A DNA stretch of 64,000 bases from SABI01 sp028532915 (GCA_963677225.1 OY781923.1:186001-250000); one strand, 5' to 3'; counted from the first letter of the stretch, positions 46,944 to 56,762 are shown. Program-made: numbers and translations. Notes: a model not told the origin generated them from the letters alone.

Positions 46944-46957
46944 CTATTCCTCCTGAT

Positions 46958-48145
46958 TCAGTTCTGCTGAAAATTGTCTCTGATAAGATTGCCACGAATG
47001 AACAGACCTTTCAAGTTGATCCGGTCATCAAATACGACGATATCGGCAAGATAACCGGGAATCAGTTTCCCTTTCATCGAGATGTTGTAGATCCTCGCAG
47101 GATTCGCCGAAGCCATCTGTACTGCAGATTCGACAGGGACTTCCCAGGATACGAGATTTTTGACTCCCTGGATCATCGTCAAAGCGGAACCGAGGATCGT
47201 TGACGGATCGTTCTTCCTGTGGAAGGCTCCGTCCTCATCAAGTACTGCAGGTTCACCGTTCGCTATCAGTTCGCCTTTCATCTGTCCTGTCGGTTTTAAC
47301 GCATCAGTCACAAGGACGACATTTCTCACACTTTTCTCTCTCAGAAGGAGTTTCACAAGTTCCGGGTGAACGTGAACGCCGTCCCCGATGATCTCGCACT
47401 GCATGTCCTCTTCGATCATGATAGCTCCGACGGTACCGGGGTTTCTATGATGGAGGCGGCTCATCGCATTGAAAAAATGTGTCGAGTGAAGTATTCCGAC
47501 CTGCATTCCTTCTATGATGTTCTCATAGGTCGCATTTGTATGCCCTGCTAGTAAAACGATACCCTTTTGGACCGCTGATAGCGCTAATTCTCTCATATTT
47601 TTCAGTTCCGGGGCTACTGTCATGCACACGACATGTCCTTTCCCCGCTTCGATTATCTCATTGAAAAGATCGAGATCCACCCGTTGTATTCCCTGGGGAT
47701 TCTGTGCTCCGACACGTTCGTGCGAGATGAACGGCCCTTCTACATTGATACCGAGAATCTCCGCTCCCTGTTCCTTTCCGATCGCTTCCACGATCGCTTT
47801 GATAGAAAGCAGCATCCTCTCCTTCGTGTCTGTATACACGGTGGGGAAGAAGCCTGTCACACCGAAATCGGCAAGACGTTCTGACATTTTCAGGATGGAA
47901 GAGCTTTCAAGATCTTCCGTTCCGTATCCGCCGATGCCGTGGATGTGAGTATCGATGAACCCTGCAGAGATATATGCACCGTTCACGTCTATTACCTCGG
48001 TGCCTTGAGGAAAATGTTTCTGCTGGAAACGTTTCATATTGAAGATGTCGCCTATATATCCGTCGGCATCAATGAACAGACCGCAGTTCGGAATCTTGAT
48101 CGTCCCGGTAACGACTGTACCGTTACACAATACTTTAGTAGCCAT
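46958..48145 (-). CDS. nagA: N-acetylglucosamine-6-phosphate deacetylase
   Basis: Removes acetate from GlcNAc-6-P, the step leading amino sugars or recycled cell wall to glycolysis. The 395-residue amidohydrolase has DTHIHGIGGYG (~63), NVEGPFIS (metal Glu, ~130), AGHTNAT (~200), HFFNAMSRLHHRNPG (~225) and LVTDALKPTG with the catalytic Asp (~280). AGGAG lies before the ATG. No nagB or kinase is adjacent. The GH20 and GH9 enzymes 12 kb to the right could supply substrate. Confidence 0.95.
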   Translation of the reverse strand: MATKVLCNGTVVTGTIKIPNCGLFIDADGYIGDIFNMKRFQQKHFPQGTEVIDVNGAYISAGFIDTHIHGIGGYGTEDLESSSILKMSERLADFGVTGFFPTVYTDTKERMLLSIKAIVEAIGKEQGAEILGINVEGPFISHERVGAQNPQGIQRVDLDLFNEIIEAGKGHVVCMTVAPELKNMRELALSAVQKGIVLLAGHTNATYENIIEGMQVGILHSTHFFNAMSRLHHRNPGTVGAIMIEEDMQCEIIGDGVHVHPELVKLLLREKSVRNVVLVTDALKPTGQMKGELIANGEPAVLDEDGAFHRKNDPSTILGSALTMIQGVKNLVSWEVPVESAVQMASANPARIYNISMKGKLIPGYLADIVVFDDRINLKGLFIRGNLIRDNFQQN

Positions 48146-48201
48146 TGAGAACTCCTATATAACAAATATAGGGGGGCAATCAGGTGCGGTCAAGCTGTAT
48201 G

Positions 48202-49578
48202 TCATTCCTGCTCGACCAGACGGGTGATCCATTTCTTTCTTCCGATTCTGATCGATCCGAGTATTCCTTTGTAGATTTCTTCAAGACCGACAAGAAGATA
48301 GATGTAATAGATGGGGATGTTGAGAAGGAGGACACTGATGAATGCGATAGGGACTCCGATTCCCCATACCCCCGAAATCTCGGTGAGCATGGAAAAACGG
48401 GTGTCGCCTCCTGAACGGAGAACGCCTACGACAATCATCATTGAAAGAGCTTTGAACGGAACCAGAAAACTCAGCGACCTCAGAGAAAGGGTCGTGATCG
48501 TGAATACATATGGTGAGAGACTGAATATTTTCGGAATGACCCCGGAAAGAAGATAGAGAGCTATTCCCATGATACATCCTACTGCGACTGCGATCTTCAT
48601 AAGTCTTATCGCATCTTTATGAGCTATATCGGGTTTGTTCTCACCTATCTTGTTTCCGAGCATGATCGCTCCCGCATTGCTTACTCCGATGAGGACGACA
48701 AAGAAGAGATGTTCGATGGACTGGCTCACATTAACCGATGCGATGACGCTGGTTCCCAGTTTTGCATATGCGACCTTGTAGGCAGTCATTCCCAGAGACC
48801 AGAACATTTCATTCAGTATCACCGGAAGACACGTATGAAAGAAGGTTGCCACATCGGTTCTGCTGAAACTCACCAGAGTCTTCACCGGTGCGGCGACAGC
48901 ACTCTTTTTGCGGTATATGATAAACAGAAGCAAGGTCATTTCGAGTACCCGGGCAGTCAAAGTCGCGACCGCAGCCCCTTTTACTTCCAGACGAGGAAAT
49001 CCCAGTTTCCCCAGAATGAGACCGTAGTTCAGTATCACATTGATGACAAGAGAGATGACCGATATGTACATCGGTGTGCGTGCATCGGTAGTACTCCGCA
49101 ATGTTGATGAAAACACCATCACAACTGCAGTAGTAATATATGAGAAACTCACTATCCTGAGATAATCGACTCCGTAGGCTACCACGACCTCATCGTAGCT
49201 GAAAATATGCATGATGGCCCGGGGGAAGAAGAAAGATACTGAAGCGCTGATAAAAGCTCCGATCAGGCCGACAGTAAGAGCTATCCCCATCGTCTTCTGA
49301 AGATTGCGTATCTGCTGAGCTCCCCAGTACTGGGCGACGAAGATTGCAGACCCGCTGCTTACTCCGAAGTAGAACAGGTTGATGAGAAAGAACATCTGGT
49401 TTGCCAATCCGACAGCTGCAAGAGCCTCTTCACTTACTGTGGTGATCATCAGCGTATCGATGAAAGATAGCGATGAGATCAGCAGATTCTGTATCATGAT
49501 GGGAACAGAGAGATAGATGAGACGCCCATAGAAGTCTCTCATATAGGTGCTGTTACTGCGGGAATGTAATGTGTTCAC
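48202..49578 (-). CDS. MATE-family efflux pump
   Basis: A 458-residue inner-membrane protein with about 12 helices in two halves, opening RLIYLSVPIMIQNLLISSLSFIDTLMI and containing ALAAVGLANQMFF, the MATE hallmark. Exports drugs or metabolites using Na+ or H+. A GTG at 49578 overlaps the stop of the YgiQ gene (GTGA), so translation is coupled; the internal ATG at 49542 is an alternative start. Confidence 0.92.
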   Translation of the reverse strand: MNTLHSRSNSTYMRDFYGRLIYLSVPIMIQNLLISSLSFIDTLMITTVSEEALAAVGLANQMFFLINLFYFGVSSGSAIFVAQYWGAQQIRNLQKTMGIALTVGLIGAFISASVSFFFPRAIMHIFSYDEVVVAYGVDYLRIVSFSYITTAVVMVFSSTLRSTTDARTPMYISVISLVINVILNYGLILGKLGFPRLEVKGAAVATLTARVLEMTLLLFIIYRKKSAVAAPVKTLVSFSRTDVATFFHTCLPVILNEMFWSLGMTAYKVAYAKLGTSVIASVNVSQSIEHLFFVVLIGVSNAGAIMLGNKIGENKPDIAHKDAIRLMKIAVAVGCIMGIALYLLSGVIPKIFSLSPYVFTITTLSLRSLSFLVPFKALSMMIVVGVLRSGGDTRFSMLTEISGVWGIGVPIAFISVLLLNIPIYYIYLLVGLEEIYKGILGSIRIGRKKWITRLVEQE

Positions 49579-51512
49579 CTGGATGATGTACCACGTTTGC
49601 CCGTTCTGGACAACCCTCTGTCTGAAGGACCGGAGAGCAGAAGAGGAGCAAGATCGCTCCTGCCTGTCTTCCGCAATGCCTCCAGTACCATCTTTCTGTT
49701 CTCTTTACGGTTGAAATGGAGAAGGGCACGCTGAAGATGTCTTTCTCTTCCTTTCGGTACATACACTTCTTTGAAATTACCTGAAGGTCTCGGATCGAGC
49801 CCCGTGTAATACATGCATGTAGAAACAGTGCCGGGTGTAGGATAAAATTCCTGCACCTGTTGTGGAATGAAACGGTGCTTTTTCATATAGAGGGCAAGTT
49901 CCACAGCATCTTCGAGTGTAGTGCCGGGATGGGCAGCTATGAAATAGGGAATGCAGTACTGCTCTTTTCCTATTCTGTGAGTCTCTTTGTAGAATGTATC
50001 GAGAAATTTCTCATAGACTGTTACATCAGGTTTTCCCATCGCATCGAGCGCATTGGCCGCAATATGTTCGGGAGCGATTCTCAGCTGTCCGCTCACGTGG
50101 TGAGATACCAGCTCTCTTATGAATCGTCTGAGCGTTTCCTTTTCTGCTTTCGCCAGAAGATAATCGTAACGGATTCCCGAGCGTATGAAGACCTTTCTGA
50201 CTCCCTTTACACTGCTTATCGCACGAAGCCGCTGCAGATACGCCTCATGAGAATCCTTCAGTTGACTGCACGGTGACGGATAGAGACACAGTCTTGACCG
50301 GCACGGACCACTTGTCTTCTGTTTCTCACAGGCTATATCCTGGAAGTTGGCCGTAGGACCGCCGACGTCACTTATGATACCCTTGAAATCGGGATGAAGA
50401 CACATCGATTCGGTCTCTTCTACTAATGAGGCTACCGATCGGTTGGAGATGATCCTTCCCTGATGAGAGGTAATCGCACAGAACGAACAGGAACCGAAGC
50501 AGCCGCGGTTGCTCGTGATACTGAATTGTACTTCATTGAGAGCAGGAACTCCTCCCGCCTCATCGTATTTCGGATGCCATGATCTTGTGTAGGGAAGAGT
50601 CTGAACCTCATCGAACTCCTTCTGGGTCAGAGGGCGCATCGGAGGGTTGACCAGGACGACCTTGTCGCCGCATTTCTGCAGCAGTACTGTATTGTCGAAC
50701 GGGTTCTCATGCTGTGATACTGTGAAGAACGCCTCGGCATAGGCTCTTTTCCCTTTTCGTGTCCCTTCGTTGCTTTTCTTGTCGCGGTCGCTGACCTGTT
50801 CGTATGAGGGGAGAGTCACGTAGGATACCGAATCTCTGCATTCTTTGTACTTCTGCAGTTCTTTCTCTTTGACGATGACCGCGGTTCCGGCAATATCAGT
50901 GATATCGTTGATGTGCTCGCCGTTTTCAAGACGGCGGAGCATCGAGAGGACCTGCAGCTCTCCCATTCCATAGATGAGAGCATCAGCCTTCGAGTCTATG
51001 AGGATGCTTCTTCTTACTTTATCGTTCCAGAAATCGTAGTGAGCCAGTTTTCTTAAAGATGCTTCCATCCCCCCTATGATCACAGGGAGGGAAGAGCCGA
51101 ATGCCTGCCTGGCTTTGGAGACGTAGGGAATCACAGCCCGGTCTGGACGCCTGCCTCCGATTCCTCCGGGGGAGTACGGGTCATCACTTCGCCGTTTATT
51201 GTTGGCCGTGTAGCGCAGGACCATCGAATCGATATTCCCGCTGCTTATCATGACGGCAAGACGGGGAGAACCCATAACGAGAAAATCGTCGAGATTGTTG
51301 ATATCGGGCTGGCTTATGATGCCGACCTTATACCCGCGGGATTCCATCAGCCGTCCCAGCAGTGCACTTGAGAACGACGGATGATCGACATAAGCATCAC
51401 CGCTGATGAACAGAACATCCAGCTGTTCGAATCCGAGAGAGATCATCTCCTCCCTGGAAGTCGGGAGAAACGGTATTGAAAGGTTCTTACCAAACATCTT
51501 TTTCTTACTCAA
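49575..51512 (-). CDS. YgiQ-family radical SAM protein
   Basis: A 645-residue UPF0313/YgiQ protein. N-terminal segment FLPTSREEM and DVLFISGDAYVDHPSF, a GGMEASLRKLAHYDFW motif (~160), then the radical-SAM cluster GCFGSCSFC (CxxxCxxC, ~335) and a C-terminal extension. The reaction is not established for the family. I start at TTG 51512 because AAGGAA lies 6 bp upstream; ATG 51497 is the alternative. It overlaps the MATE gene by 4 bp. Confidence 0.92.
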   Translation of the reverse strand: MSKKKMFGKNLSIPFLPTSREEMISLGFEQLDVLFISGDAYVDHPSFSSALLGRLMESRGYKVGIISQPDINNLDDFLVMGSPRLAVMISSGNIDSMVLRYTANNKRRSDDPYSPGGIGGRRPDRAVIPYVSKARQAFGSSLPVIIGGMEASLRKLAHYDFWNDKVRRSILIDSKADALIYGMGELQVLSMLRRLENGEHINDITDIAGTAVIVKEKELQKYKECRDSVSYVTLPSYEQVSDRDKKSNEGTRKGKRAYAEAFFTVSQHENPFDNTVLLQKCGDKVVLVNPPMRPLTQKEFDEVQTLPYTRSWHPKYDEAGGVPALNEVQFSITSNRGCFGSCSFCAITSHQGRIISNRSVASLVEETESMCLHPDFKGIISDVGGPTANFQDIACEKQKTSGPCRSRLCLYPSPCSQLKDSHEAYLQRLRAISSVKGVRKVFIRSGIRYDYLLAKAEKETLRRFIRELVSHHVSGQLRIAPEHIAANALDAMGKPDVTVYEKFLDTFYKETHRIGKEQYCIPYFIAAHPGTTLEDAVELALYMKKHRFIPQQVQEFYPTPGTVSTCMYYTGLDPRPSGNFKEVYVPKGRERHLQRALLHFNRKENRKMVLEALRKTGRSDLAPLLLSGPSDRGLSRTGKRGTSSR

Positions 51513-51570
51513 ATGAATTTCCTTACCTTCGTCTTCAGATAAAGAGTATCATATCAGAGCTCTCTGATTC

Positions 51571-54042
51571 TTAATAGGTCTCCCTGAGATGTCGAATCTC
51601 AAGATGCTCCGTTTCTTCCTCCGACAGCTCTCCGTTCAATATCCGTATAGTCTTTGTTTCGTCCGGCATGAGATGGAAAAAATTGTCACTCAGCTGAAGA
51701 CGTCTTTCTCTGAGGTCAATACTGCAAAACAGTGCTGCCCTGTTGCTTGACAGCTCGATAGCCGTTACCTTCTTTCCCTTTTTGATGAAGTTGATGTCGA
51801 GGCGGGACGGCTGCAGATCTGCTTGTTTATATGAGGTCGGAAAGTAGAAATTCTCAGTTCTTTCTCCTTCATCACTTTCGAAAACGGCACGGATGAGGTA
51901 GCTTTTCCTCCTGTCAGTCTCGTCCGGTTCCAGACGGTATAGTTCAGCAGATTCCTGACTGCCGACAGTCACATCATTCATCGTTATGATCGTATCTGTA
52001 TCACCTTTGTAGAAGATCCGGTCTATTGTGAGTTTTCCCCGTATCTTCTTCAGGGAATCGTTAACGGCCAGAAGATGTATCGTATCATCCTTCTTTTGAA
52101 AAGTGAGTATGAATGGTGCGTAGAAATGGCTGGCGGCATAATGGAGTGCCTTCCATTTTCCTCCGTATTCGATGGAAGACCATGAGGCTACCGGCCAGTT
52201 GTCGTTGAGCTGCCAGTACAGAGTTCCCATGCACACAGGTCGTGAGCTTCTCCAGAATTCAATAGCAGTTTGTACTGCAAAAGCCTGCTGGACCTGACTG
52301 ACATACAGCTGGTCTTTGAACGTCGAAGGAAGATGGAAGTATTTGAGCATAGTCGAGAGAATGATCGTATTCCCTCTTTCGTTACGCTGATGATGCTCCA
52401 TTATTTCACCGGAGAGATTGAAATCTCCGCTTGAAGCTTCTCTCGTGCCATTGTGGGTAATGACAGATTCTAACAGAGGATAGGAAGGAAATGACTGAAA
52501 ACCGAATTCCGAACAGAACCGGGGGGTTACGTCCTTGTAGGCTTCGATATCCTTTCCTTCGTGCCATACGCTCCAGTAGTGCATATCTCCTTTTGTATCA
52601 TCATGCCAGCAGTCCGAATAGTCTCCTTCTCCTGCCGAAGGTGAGGATGACCACCACTTTCTGTTCGGATCGAGGTCTTTGACGATTCTTCCGACGACTC
52701 CTTCATTGAGCCGGTCATAATCGATGATGTAACGGTCTCTGTTCTCCCGCGAAGAGTCGAACCATGTGAGTGCTCCGACATCTTCGTTGTTCCCGCACCA
52801 CAGGGCAATCGACGGATGATCTTTCAGGCGTATCACCTGATACTCAACTTCCTGAGCGACAGAATCGAGAAACCAGGATTGGGAAGGATAAAGAGAGCAG
52901 GCAAACATGAAATCCTGCCATACGAGCAGACCCAGCCGATCACACAGCCGGTAGAAGATCTCCTGTTCGTAATGACCTCCTCCCCACACTCTGATCATAT
53001 TCATATGTGCCGATGCTGCCGAGGTGAGAAGATCTTCGTAGCGTTCATCGCTGTAGCGGGAAGGGAGAGCGTCCATGGGAATCCAGTTCGCTCCTTTGGC
53101 GAAGACGGGAATCCCGTTGACAATGAATGTCATGGGAATACCTTTTGCATCAGGTGTAGTGTCGACGACGATCTCCCTGAATCCGATCTCTTTCTCTTTG
53201 CGGTCGTTGTCCGTTGTGACTGTAAGACGGTAGAGGGTCTGCTCCCCGTATCCTCTCGGCCACCAGAGCTTCACATCATCCATCCTGATCGTATGGACGC
53301 TTTCGTTTAGACCTTCTTTCAATGTGAGCGTGTCTCGTATCTGAGTATCTTTGATAGAGATGTGTATCGCAGATGTTCCTTCCGCCGGAGAAACTGTCCG
53401 TGTGTGGACCTCGACTTCCCACGAGTTCCCGGTTCTTTTTATATCGGTATGGACGGAGTCGATGAGTTCGAACGGGGTGGAGAGTATCGATATCTCACCA
53501 TATATCCCTGCGGTCATCAGACACGGTCCCCAGTCCCATCCCGAGTGACATTGTGCCTTTCTAACCAGATTCCGGTGCATCGACTGTACGGGATAAATAG
53601 AATGTTCCACCGGGTATCCGAGAGCTCTGCTTCGTTCGAGAGCGCATCTTTGAGCCGAATGAAAGAGTATGGAAATAGTGTTCTGTCCTTCGATAGCGAC
53701 ATCATCCAGAGGGACTCTGAGCGCTGTGAACATATTGTCGGCCGTTTTGACCTTCACTTGGTTGCAGAATATGTCTGCTACTGTATCGATGCTCTCAATC
53801 TCAAGATAGAGGTGCTTATTTGACACCGAATCTTTATCTAATACTATCGTTCTTTCTATTTCCCAGGTTTCATCCGCCAGATGCCGGAATTCTTTCTCAT
53901 TGCAACCGAGGTAGGGATCATCGATCACGTTCTCTTCGATGAGGGCGGAGAAGATATCTCCGGGGATCTTCATCGGGTATCTGTCGGCCGTGCTTATACG
54001 TTTGAGTGTCCACGTTCCGTATAGTGAAATCTTTTTTGTCAT
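51571..54042 (-). CDS. beta-mannosidase (glycoside hydrolase family 2)
   Basis: Exo-acting enzyme releasing beta-mannose from the non-reducing end. The 823-residue protein has the GH2 order: sugar-binding jelly-roll domain (~1-190, with the SGWDWGP motif typical of beta-mannosidases), Ig-like domain, TIM barrel with RVWGGGHYE, WCGNNED (acid/base Glu ~420) and FCSEFGFQSFP (nucleophile Glu ~510), and C-terminal beta domains. No signal peptide, so it acts in the cytoplasm. ATG 54042 follows AAGGAAGGGA; the frame is open to 54078. The promoter contains an operator shared with the divergent ROK regulator. Confidence 0.93.
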   Translation of the reverse strand: MTKKISLYGTWTLKRISTADRYPMKIPGDIFSALIEENVIDDPYLGCNEKEFRHLADETWEIERTIVLDKDSVSNKHLYLEIESIDTVADIFCNQVKVKTADNMFTALRVPLDDVAIEGQNTISILFHSAQRCALERSRALGYPVEHSIYPVQSMHRNLVRKAQCHSGWDWGPCLMTAGIYGEISILSTPFELIDSVHTDIKRTGNSWEVEVHTRTVSPAEGTSAIHISIKDTQIRDTLTLKEGLNESVHTIRMDDVKLWWPRGYGEQTLYRLTVTTDNDRKEKEIGFREIVVDTTPDAKGIPMTFIVNGIPVFAKGANWIPMDALPSRYSDERYEDLLTSAASAHMNMIRVWGGGHYEQEIFYRLCDRLGLLVWQDFMFACSLYPSQSWFLDSVAQEVEYQVIRLKDHPSIALWCGNNEDVGALTWFDSSRENRDRYIIDYDRLNEGVVGRIVKDLDPNRKWWSSSPSAGEGDYSDCWHDDTKGDMHYWSVWHEGKDIEAYKDVTPRFCSEFGFQSFPSYPLLESVITHNGTREASSGDFNLSGEIMEHHQRNERGNTIILSTMLKYFHLPSTFKDQLYVSQVQQAFAVQTAIEFWRSSRPVCMGTLYWQLNDNWPVASWSSIEYGGKWKALHYAASHFYAPFILTFQKKDDTIHLLAVNDSLKKIRGKLTIDRIFYKGDTDTIITMNDVTVGSQESAELYRLEPDETDRRKSYLIRAVFESDEGERTENFYFPTSYKQADLQPSRLDINFIKKGKKVTAIELSSNRAALFCSIDLRERRLQLSDNFFHLMPDETKTIRILNGELSEEETEHLEIRHLRETY

Positions 54043-54093
54043 ATAATCCCTTCCTTTCTGTTCTGCCGCTTTCAACAAATTGAATAATTTTTC

Positions 54094-54122
54094 TTGACAG
54101 GTGAATGCCTCTATGTGATTAT
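54094..54122 (+). promoter_or_regulatory. predicted promoter of the ROK regulator / sugar operon
   Basis: TTGACA (54094-54099), 17 bp, GATTAT (54117-54122). Its -10 box occupies nearly the same bases as the opposing -10 box of the GH2 promoter. Confidence 0.55.
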
Positions 54123-54146
54123 ATGGTTAGTTGGTTGAAAAATCAA
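54118..54146 (-). promoter_or_regulatory. predicted promoter of the GH2 beta-mannosidase gene
   Basis: Minus strand TTGATT (54146-54141), 17 bp, TATAAT (54123-54118); a ~69-nt leader leads to ATG 54042. The operator covers its -35 box and most of its spacer. Confidence 0.65.
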
Positions 54147-54154
54147 CTAACTAA
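54127..54154. promoter_or_regulatory. 28-bp inverted-repeat operator, probable ROK binding site
   Basis: TTAGTTGGTTGA (54127-54138), AAAA, TCAACTAACTAA (54143-54154): 12-bp arms with one mismatch. It lies across the -35/spacer of the GH2 promoter and around the start point of the ROK promoter, so a bound repressor would block both. Confidence 0.7.
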
Positions 54155-54174
54155 TTTGAAAAGTGGATGAGAAG

Positions 54175-55335
54175 ATGAAGAGAACGAAGAAGATCAACCA
54201 GGCGCGCATCATGAGAGAAATCTGGGTCAACAAGAAGACGACCCGGATAAATATCTCACGTGCTCTATCTCTCGATAAATCAACTGTTTCGTCGGTAGTC
54301 AATGAACTGATCGATAGAGGAATGATCCTGGAAAAAGAAGAGGGGAATTCGGGACCTCACGGAGGCAGAAGACCTATTCATATTACGTTGAATAAACTTT
54401 ACGGTTGTGTTCTCGGAATCGAGTTTCGTCCCGAATTCTATTCTGCGGTACTGCTCGATATGGAGGGAAACATCATCTTCTCGAAGACGAAGGAGATCAG
54501 CTTCAGGAAGAATGACATCACGACGGTTCTGAACGGAAGCATCTCTGCTCTGATCGAAGAGATTAACCGGTCCTATCCCCAGCTTCTGGGAATCGGTGTC
54601 GGTATATCCGGTGTCGTAAACCCCGAGGACGGGGTGATTCAGTATTCACAGCCTCTGGGGATATCTGACGGGTATGATTTCTATCATGAAGTGTCGGTCC
54701 GCTATGATATCCCTGTTTTCGTCGAGAACGATGCCAACGCATGTATCTGGGGAGAGTTGACCTTCCACCGGAGAAAGGAGCTCAGGGATTTCATGTTCCT
54801 TCTTCTCGAGTTCAGAGATATCGATGAGCAGATCTACGATGAGAGCAACCGTATCAGTATCGGTATGGGGTTCGTCATAAACGGTATTGTCCACTACGGA
54901 CATCAGTTCTCGGCCGGTGAGTTTCGGTCTGTCAACTACAGAGAGAATTCGGTAGGGCAGCTCTCTCTGACAAGTGAAGAGCATCAGCGGCTTTTCGATG
55001 ACCCTGAGGTCTTCAACCGGTTCCTTCATGAACTGGGCGCTCATGTCGGATTGATCACCAATACGCTCAATCTGAGTCACATCATTCTGGGCGGGGCTTT
55101 CGAACGGCTTGGCGATCAGGTGAAAGATGTGTTCGAACAGGAGATACGGAAGAACTGGCCGTATCCCTATCCGTATGTCGTGCGTGATTCCATCTGGTAT
55201 TCGGCGTTCGGTGAACAGGCTGTGGCCTACGGAGCTTCAGCGATGGTGCTCAATACGTTGTTCGGGGATATCGAGATCATGGAAGGTCTTAGATTCACGC
55301 GGAATGTGAAAAACAACCTGGTGATTTTCTCCTGA
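54175..55335 (+). CDS. ROK-family (NagC/XylR-type) transcriptional regulator
   Basis: A 386-residue repressor with an N-terminal winged helix-turn-helix (ISRALSLDKSTVSSVVNELIDRGMI, ~20-45; split: recognition helix around DKSTVSSVV) and a ROK sugar-binding domain: IGVGISGVVNPEDG (~140), VENDANACIWGE (~180) and LGGAFE (~300). The Cys-rich zinc motif usual in ROK proteins (CxCGxxGCxE) is absent. Start at ATG 54175; a GTG at 54163 is possible; neither has a good ribosome site. It is divergent from GH2 and 62 bp upstream of the transporter genes, so it likely controls both. Confidence 0.88.
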   Translation: MKRTKKINQARIMREIWVNKKTTRINISRALSLDKSTVSSVVNELIDRGMILEKEEGNSGPHGGRRPIHITLNKLYGCVLGIEFRPEFYSAVLLDMEGNIIFSKTKEISFRKNDITTVLNGSISALIEEINRSYPQLLGIGVGISGVVNPEDGVIQYSQPLGISDGYDFYHEVSVRYDIPVFVENDANACIWGELTFHRRKELRDFMFLLLEFRDIDEQIYDESNRISIGMGFVINGIVHYGHQFSAGEFRSVNYRENSVGQLSLTSEEHQRLFDDPEVFNRFLHELGAHVGLITNTLNLSHIILGGAFERLGDQVKDVFEQEIRKNWPYPYPYVVRDSIWYSAFGEQAVAYGASAMVLNTLFGDIEIMEGLRFTRNVKNNLVIFS

Positions 55336-55397
55336 TTTTCATTCGGGAGAAACGGGTTTAAAAAAATATGTACATCTCGAAAGAGAAGGGAGGATGT

Positions 55398-56693
55398 ATG
55401 AAAAAAGGTAAAGTATTTGTATTGGCTCTTCTTGTCATGGTGATGATAGTTCCGTCACTGTGGGCACAGGGAGCACAGGAAGCCGGAACCGATGGTAAGG
55501 TGGTAGTGAAAACCATGGCTTACGGCGACAATTCCAATCAGGAAGGCGTGAACTGGGTTCGTATCGTCAATTCTTTCGAAAAAGAGAATCCCGATATCGA
55601 TATCGATTATGAAATGCTCTACGATGAAGCTTATCATCAGAAGGTTGTAGCACGGCTTGCAGCAGGAGATGTTCCTGATCTTGCATACATGGGTGCAGAT
55701 GCACGTTGGGGACTTCCCTGGAAAGAGGCTGGACAGCAGTTTGACCACACAGAATTCCTCGACCCCGACTATTATGATCTCAACCTCATCCCGCCGATGG
55801 ACATGAACGGAGAGATCTACGAGATTCCTCTCGGGACAAGTAATATCACGACAGTTCTGTTCATGAACACGAGACTGATGGATGAACTCGGATTGAGTGC
55901 TCCCGAAACATACGAAGATATGGTCGCTATGGTTCCTGTTGCACGCAAGGCCGGTATCGAAGTGCTGACCATCGACGGTGCTGACGGCTGGGCCTGGGGT
56001 TCATGTCTGATGTCCGCAGTAGTAGCCCGTATGTCCGGCGATCCTCAGTGGGTGTCAAAGGCAGTCGCAGGTGAATATTCTTTCGACGATAAGGTGATGA
56101 TCGATTCTCTCTCCTTCCTCAACCGGATGGTTGATGATGGTGTTCTTCTCGAAAAATCAGTCCTGGTCGACTACGGTGCCAATGTTTCCAACTACAACAA
56201 TGAAAAAGCTCTGTTTATGGTACAGGGACAGTGGGTCGCAGGCGGAATCGAGAATCCTGAAGTGGCGAATGCTACCAAGATGATCGCATGGCCGACACTT
56301 CCGGGCGAGAAACCCGGACTCGAAGGTTCTGTAGCCGCGGCGATTCAGGTCGGATACGGATTGACGAAGCAGGGTGCATCTGACCCCGAAGTCCGTGATG
56401 CTGCACTGAAATTCCTCCGCTACTTCTTCAGCCATGCCGAGACGACTCAGAGACTGCGTGACGGTGCTATCGTCGCTCCGATTCTGAAAGATTTCGAAGT
56501 TCCTTCAGATCTTCCTTCAATCGTGAAAGAGAAAGTCGCTCTTGCTCAGAGAGCTCCCAACACCGATGTTATCGATGCTTTCTTGAGCGGTGATGCAAAC
56601 GAAGCTCTGAACACGGGAATGCAGAAGATCGTCAGCGGTCAGTCCACTCCGGAAGAGGTCGCAATGCAGGTTGAATCACTCGTTCAACGTTAA
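55398..56693 (+). CDS. ABC sugar transporter, solute-binding protein
   Basis: Extracytoplasmic binding protein of the oligosaccharide (CUT1) ABC class, 431 residues. It starts with a signal peptide (KKGKVFVLALLVMVMIVPS, then LWAQGAQEA) with no lipobox cysteine, so it should be released by signal peptidase I. The body matches extracellular binding protein family 1, with NTRLMDELGLSAPETYEDM around 165. ATG 55398 follows GGGAGG; an in-frame start at 55368 is less likely. A stable hairpin follows the stop, probably raising its level over the permeases. Confidence 0.93.
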   Translation: MKKGKVFVLALLVMVMIVPSLWAQGAQEAGTDGKVVVKTMAYGDNSNQEGVNWVRIVNSFEKENPDIDIDYEMLYDEAYHQKVVARLAAGDVPDLAYMGADARWGLPWKEAGQQFDHTEFLDPDYYDLNLIPPMDMNGEIYEIPLGTSNITTVLFMNTRLMDELGLSAPETYEDMVAMVPVARKAGIEVLTIDGADGWAWGSCLMSAVVARMSGDPQWVSKAVAGEYSFDDKVMIDSLSFLNRMVDDGVLLEKSVLVDYGANVSNYNNEKALFMVQGQWVAGGIENPEVANATKMIAWPTLPGEKPGLEGSVAAAIQVGYGLTKQGASDPEVRDAALKFLRYFFSHAETTQRLRDGAIVAPILKDFEVPSDLPSIVKEKVALAQRAPNTDVIDAFLSGDANEALNTGMQKIVSGQSTPEEVAMQVESLVQR

Positions 56694-56701
56694 CTATGAG
56701 A

Positions 56702-56733
56702 ATGAGCAGAGAGGCTTCGGCCTTTCTGCTCAT
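56702..56733 (+). terminator. stable UUCG-capped stem-loop between binding protein and permease genes
   Basis: ATGAGCAGA...TCTGCTCAT closes a 14-bp stem capped by a C(TTCG)G tetraloop, followed by CGTCGCTTTTT. It can act as a partial terminator or a 3' stabiliser, giving more binding protein than permease. Confidence 0.75.
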
Positions 56734-56762
56734 CGTCGCTTTTTAGAAGCAGGAGACATTCG

